From the NCBI GenBank assembly GCA_023395465.1, contig JAEWZE010000287.1, positions 1 through 6,227 on the forward strand: 6,227 nt of DNA, in the 5' to 3' direction. A program made the position numbers and the translations under genes. This document shows positions 4,673 to 6,227 of the stretch, one piece after another (position 1 is the stretch's first letter; each line of letters opens with the position of its first letter). Under the pieces are notes generated by a model. That model was given only the letters and a program-made list of their open reading frames with translations, was not told where the DNA came from and searched no databases. The stretch is from Pseudomonadota bacterium. GTDB lineage: Bacteria > Pseudomonadota > Gammaproteobacteria > Xanthomonadales > Xanthomonadaceae.

Positions 4673-4804
4673 ATGGCCAAGAAAGTCACACAACACCGCA
4701 GTGCTGTCTCCGGGCGCTTCGTTACGAAGCGTTATGCGGAGTCGCACAAGCGCACGACGGTCACCGAACGTAATCGGAAACCGTCGCGTTCGCGCGGCAA
4801 GTGA
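4673..4804 (+). CDS. small basic protein, 43 residues
   Basis: The product begins MAKKVTQHRSAVSGRFVTK and is strongly basic, with a Ser/Arg-rich tail (RKPSRSRGK). The core HRSAVSGRFVTKRYAESH followed by TTVTE resembles a widespread short family of unknown function found in many proteobacteria and mobile regions. I recall the family by pattern only and know no proven role. AGGAG lies 6 bases upstream of the ATG, and a strong terminator follows 5 bases after the stop, so it is a properly framed little gene although short. There is no membrane segment and no cysteine. The basic charge would allow nucleic acid or ribosome binding, which is inference. It is the first of three plus-strand genes leading to tRNA-Leu. 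No convincing promoter lies directly upstream; transcription may come from the extended -10 at 4338-4346, in which case its leader would be antisense to the candidate small RNA. Confidence 0.8.
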   Translation: MAKKVTQHRSAVSGRFVTKRYAESHKRTTVTERNRKPSRSRGK

Positions 4805-4808
4805 GAGC

Positions 4809-4840
4809 GGGGCGGGCCGAAAGGCTCGCCCCTTTTTCTT
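4809..4840 (+). terminator. strong rho-independent terminator after the 43-residue gene
   Basis: GGGGCGGGCC (4809-4818) pairs with GGCTCGCCCC (4823-4832), ten pairs with one G-U, around a stable GAAA tetraloop. TTTTTCTT follows. It separates the 43-residue gene from the 219-residue gene, which would need read-through or its own promoter. Confidence 0.92.
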
Positions 4841-4869
4841 CGTAGATCGCAAGAGGAAATAGAAACAAG

Positions 4870-5529
4870 ATGAGCGCCATCCCGAAACAAAAACTTGCTT
4901 CCCCCAAACCGCGCCTCTCTGACCGCAATGCGGCACGCTTCCTGCGTTTGCCAGCAGCGAAGCAGATGCGCTTCCTCCACGACCAGAAGTACCCTAGGGG
5001 GTCTCCGCAGTCGTTCAAGCCACCGTTCTACGCTCCGGCCATCTCGGGCATCCGCGAAGTCATCAAGCGCGGATTCCCGGGGCTAGTCGATGCGCGTGCC
5101 AAGTTGCAGGGCGTCACGCAGCAGGCACGTCGTGAGAACTTGATGCGTGTGCTGGACGCATTTGCTACGTCACCGCACGCAGGGCGACGCCTGACGCTGG
5201 CTACTGCGCACCGATACCACGCGCACATCCGCAACCTTGAACTTCGCTTGTCGCCACATGTGGTTGCTATGGAAGGCAACGAACTGCGCTACATGTACTT
5301 TCATGAAAAGCGGAAGGAGTGCGACCCGGGGGAAGCGCGGCTCACGCTTGAGTTCGGCTACTGGATCTTGCAGCAGAACGGCGTAGAGGTTGCGCCACAC
5401 CAGCTTGAGTTGATCGACCTGTTCACCGGCAAGCTCTACAAGGGGCGCGAGCCGCGGGTGGAAACGGTGAAAACGTTGGAAGAGCTGGCGCGGCTAATTG
5501 AGAGCCTGTGGCCCACCATCGAGCCGTAA
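4870..5529 (+). CDS. uncharacterised protein, 219 residues
   Basis: I do not recognise the family. The first 20 residues are basic and probably disordered. The segment from residue 20 to 110 is Arg-rich and helical (RNAARFLRLPAAKQMRFLHD; RREN LMRVLDAFAT at about 87-100). The second half is probably alpha/beta: LRLSPHVVAMEGNELRYMYFHEKR (125-148), then a helix (LEFGYWILQQNGVEV, 160-174), then HQLELIDLFTGKLYKGREPR (177-196), and a last helix (KTLEELARLIESLW). No signal peptide, membrane segment, zinc site or Walker motif is seen. The acidic and basic residues in the QLELID and FTGKLYKG strands vaguely recall nuclease-like folds, but not enough to claim one. An AGAGGAAA lies rather far (about 10-13 bases) from the ATG. 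A terminator precedes it and a U-less hairpin follows the stop. The codon use and frame are clean, so the gene looks intact. It is an accessory gene beside tRNA-Leu, so defence, regulation or phage interaction are all possible. Confidence 0.87.
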   Translation: MSAIPKQKLASPKPRLSDRNAARFLRLPAAKQMRFLHDQKYPRGSPQSFKPPFYAPAISGIREVIKRGFPGLVDARAKLQGVTQQARRENLMRVLDAFATSPHAGRRLTLATAHRYHAHIRNLELRLSPHVVAMEGNELRYMYFHEKRKECDPGEARLTLEFGYWILQQNGVEVAPHQLELIDLFTGKLYKGREPRVETVKTLEELARLIESLWPTIEP

Positions 5530-5544
5530 GAGCGCGGTTCCGCC

Positions 5545-5577
5545 ATCCCGTCTCAGTCAGCGCGACTGGGACGGGAT
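5545..5577 (+). other. long hairpin without U tract between two genes
   Basis: ATCCCGTCTCAGTC (5545-5558) pairs with GACTGGGACGGGAT (5564-5577), 14 pairs with one U-G, around a 5-base loop. No T run follows on either strand. It may stabilise the 3' end of the upstream message, serve as an RNase site, or be a decayed terminator. Confidence 0.7.
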
Positions 5578-5602
5578 AGCGTCTAGCTACTAGGAGGGAG
5601 GT

Positions 5603-5935
5603 ATGGACTGGTTTAAGACGATTCGTGCGTACTGGCCGGCAATTGTGGCCATAGCTGCTTCGCTGTTCGCGATGGCGGCGTTGGCTCCCATGCGCGGTAG
5701 CCCGCTTACCAGCGGCCTGTTCGACGTACTGCGGTGGGCACCGTTGGCAGGCATGGGGTTCGCGTTGTTTTATGGCGGCTGGGTGACTTACCGGCTCGCA
5801 CAAGCCGAACGCGGTGACGGCCCGGTGTGCCCGCGTTGCGGTGGGCCACTGGGCGTCGAGAAGTACACGCCGTACAGCCCGCATCGCACGTGCTTGGCGT
5901 GTGGCAAGCATGCCAACGAGCGGCACTACAGCTAG
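5603..5935 (+). CDS. two-helix membrane protein with C-terminal zinc ribbon, 110 residues
   Basis: The family is not recognised, but the layout is clear. A hydrophobic helix at about residues 11-29 (PAIVAIAASLFAMAALAP) is followed by a short loop and a second helix at about 46-63 (APLAGMGFALFYGGWVTY). The C-terminal third carries two cysteine pairs, CPRC (76-79) and CLAC (97-100), the spacing of a zinc ribbon. The Arg/Lys content after helix 2 suggests that both ends face the cytoplasm. The start is secure: a very strong ribosome site (TAGGAGGGAGG, 5591-5601) sits directly before the ATG. It is the last gene before the repeats, the two-way terminator and tRNA-Leu. A zinc ribbon anchored to the membrane could hold a partner protein or bind nucleic acid; no function can be assigned. 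Confidence 0.87.
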   Translation: MDWFKTIRAYWPAIVAIAASLFAMAALAPMRGSPLTSGLFDVLRWAPLAGMGFALFYGGWVTYRLAQAERGDGPVCPRCGGPLGVEKYTPYSPHRTCLACGKHANERHYS

Positions 5936-5936
5936 A

Positions 5937-5969
5937 CGTACACCGGCAACCCGTACACAACCCGTACAC
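5937..5969 (+). repeat. three CGTACAC direct repeats beside the tRNA, possible integrase arm sites
   Basis: CGTACAC occurs at 5937-5943, 5952-5958 and 5963-5969. The last two belong to a perfect tandem of AACCCGTACAC (5948-5958 and 5959-5969). Short direct repeats of this kind flanking a tRNA 3' end are typical of arm-type binding sites of tyrosine integrases, which is established for several phages and islands. Applying it here is inference, because no integrase gene is in view. Confidence 0.55.
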
Positions 5970-5982
5970 GGCGCAAGCGCCC

Positions 5983-6024
5983 AAAACAAAGGGGCTAGGC
6001 CGGTAGGCCTAACCCTTTGTTTTT
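5983..6024. terminator. two-way terminator between the cassette and tRNA-Leu
   Basis: AAAACAAAGGG (5983-5993) pairs with CCCTTTGTTTT (6013-6023), and after a small bulge TAGGCC (5996-6001) pairs with GGCCTA (6006-6011) around a 4-base loop. T runs occur on both sides in the correct sense, so it can end the rightward 110-residue gene and the leftward tRNA transcript. Confidence 0.9.
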
Positions 6025-6026
6025 AC

Positions 6027-6113
6027 TGGTGCCGGAGGTGGGACTCGAACCCACACGCTTTTAAGGGCGGCGGATTTTGAGTCCGCTGCGTCTACCGATT
6101 CCGCCACTCCGGC
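6027..6113 (-). tRNA. tRNA-Leu, anticodon CAA
   Basis: The minus strand folds as a class II tRNA of 87 bases including the encoded CCA. The acceptor arms GCCGGAG and CTCCGGC pair over seven bases. The anticodon stem GCGGA/TCCGC encloses loop CTCAAAA with anticodon CAA at 6079-6077, which reads UUG. The long variable arm pairs CGC with GCG, and the T arm is GTGGG-TTCGAGT-CCCAC. The CCA end and a terminator face the accessory cassette. The same tRNA species (leuX in Escherichia coli) is a well-known integration site for islands and phages. No second copy of the tRNA 3' end was found in the window. Confidence 0.97.
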
Positions 6114-6123
6114 GCGGGGGCGC

Positions 6124-6129
6124 AGTATA
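6124..6129 (-). promoter_or_regulatory. tRNA-Leu promoter -10 with GC-rich discriminator
   Basis: On the minus strand, TATACT lies about 10 bases before the mature tRNA 5' end and is followed by GCGCCCCCGC. A GC-rich stretch after the -10 is typical of stable-RNA promoters under stringent control. No good -35 is visible; the -35 region is a run of GGCC repeats. Confidence 0.65.
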
Positions 6130-6153
6130 GCGAATCGGCCGGCCGGCCCCGCG

Positions 6154-6227
6154 TCAGAGCGACAGTCCGCCGTGGCGGGCCATGGCGGCGGCGAGGACCA
6201 GGATCACGGCGACCAGGGCGAGCTCGA
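6154..6227 (-). CDS. C-terminal end of a membrane-protein-like gene, cut by window edge
   Basis: Reading leftwards from the right edge, one frame gives a hydrophobic stretch (LALVAVILVLAAAM) followed by ARHGGLSL and a TGA at 6156-6154. The pattern, a membrane helix followed by a short basic tail and a stop 40 bases before the tRNA, suits the end of an inner-membrane protein. Only 24 codons are visible, so the family cannot be named and the frame could be chance in GC-rich DNA. Confidence 0.45.
   Translation of the reverse strand, partial: ELALVAVILVLAAAMARHGGLSL

Noticed and set aside
4643..5018. Overlapping minus-strand frames opposite the 43- and 219-residue genes
   Set aside because: They cross a terminator hairpin, have no ribosome sites and are antisense to better-supported genes.
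5538..5548. Possible duplicate of the tRNA-Leu end (TTCCGCCA similarity)
   Set aside because: Only eight bases match, they come from the 5' part of the tRNA rather than the 3' end used for integration, and they lie inside an unrelated intergenic region.
5423..5989. Minus-strand frame of 188 codons opposite the 110-residue gene
   Set aside because: The plus-strand gene has a very strong ribosome site, two membrane helices and paired zinc-binding cysteines, while this frame is Arg/Cys/Ala-rich shadow sequence that starts inside the two-way terminator.

Overview
The window is GC-rich bacterial DNA, probably from a gammaproteobacterium of the Lysobacteraceae/Xanthomonadaceae type (Xanthomonas, Stenotrophomonas, Lysobacter, Luteimonas). 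That placement is an inference from base composition, gene style and promoter style; no marker gene settles it. The window joins a chromosomal DNA-maintenance operon to a decayed mobile region that ends at a tRNA-Leu gene.

Left part (1-2760, all minus strand): four genes read leftwards. A SRAP/HMCES-type abasic-site protein comes first. Its stop overlaps the start of a 73-residue acidic protein (ATGA overlap), whose stop overlaps the start of a 95-residue protein. About 100 bases further on is a PIF1/RecD-like helicase that runs off the left edge just before its last helicase motifs. The tight coupling suggests one transcript dealing with damaged or stalled DNA.

Middle-left (2736-3179): upstream of the SRAP gene lies an array of fourteen 21-base units in strict A-B alternation (42-base period). 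It is flanked by a 12-base inverted repeat that sits at a promoter-like position on each side. The array is open in nearly every frame because its period is a multiple of three. Its substitutions show no codon-position bias, so I treat it as non-coding. A very short plus-strand frame starts at 3167 and looks like the stump of a gene cut off at a junction near 3200-3300.

Middle (3269-4125): the C-terminal nuclease half of a phage terminase large subunit has no ATPase half and a foreign-looking tail, so it is a prophage remnant. It is followed by a cluster of G homopolymers and a terminator hairpin.

Right part (4130-6113): an AT-richer segment holds a hairpin, a perfect DnaA-box match and an extended -10 element. 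Then comes a minus-strand transcription unit with a near-consensus promoter and an intrinsic terminator but no gene, which is a candidate small RNA of about 135 nt with an anti-Shine-Dalgarno stretch. Three plus-strand genes follow: a 43-residue basic protein, a 219-residue unknown, and a 110-residue two-helix membrane protein with a C-terminal zinc ribbon. The cassette ends with three CGTACAC repeats and a two-way terminator against the 3' end of tRNA-Leu(CAA), a classic integration site. No integrase is visible.

Right edge (6114-6227): a tRNA promoter and the last codons of a minus-strand gene with a hydrophobic C-terminus.
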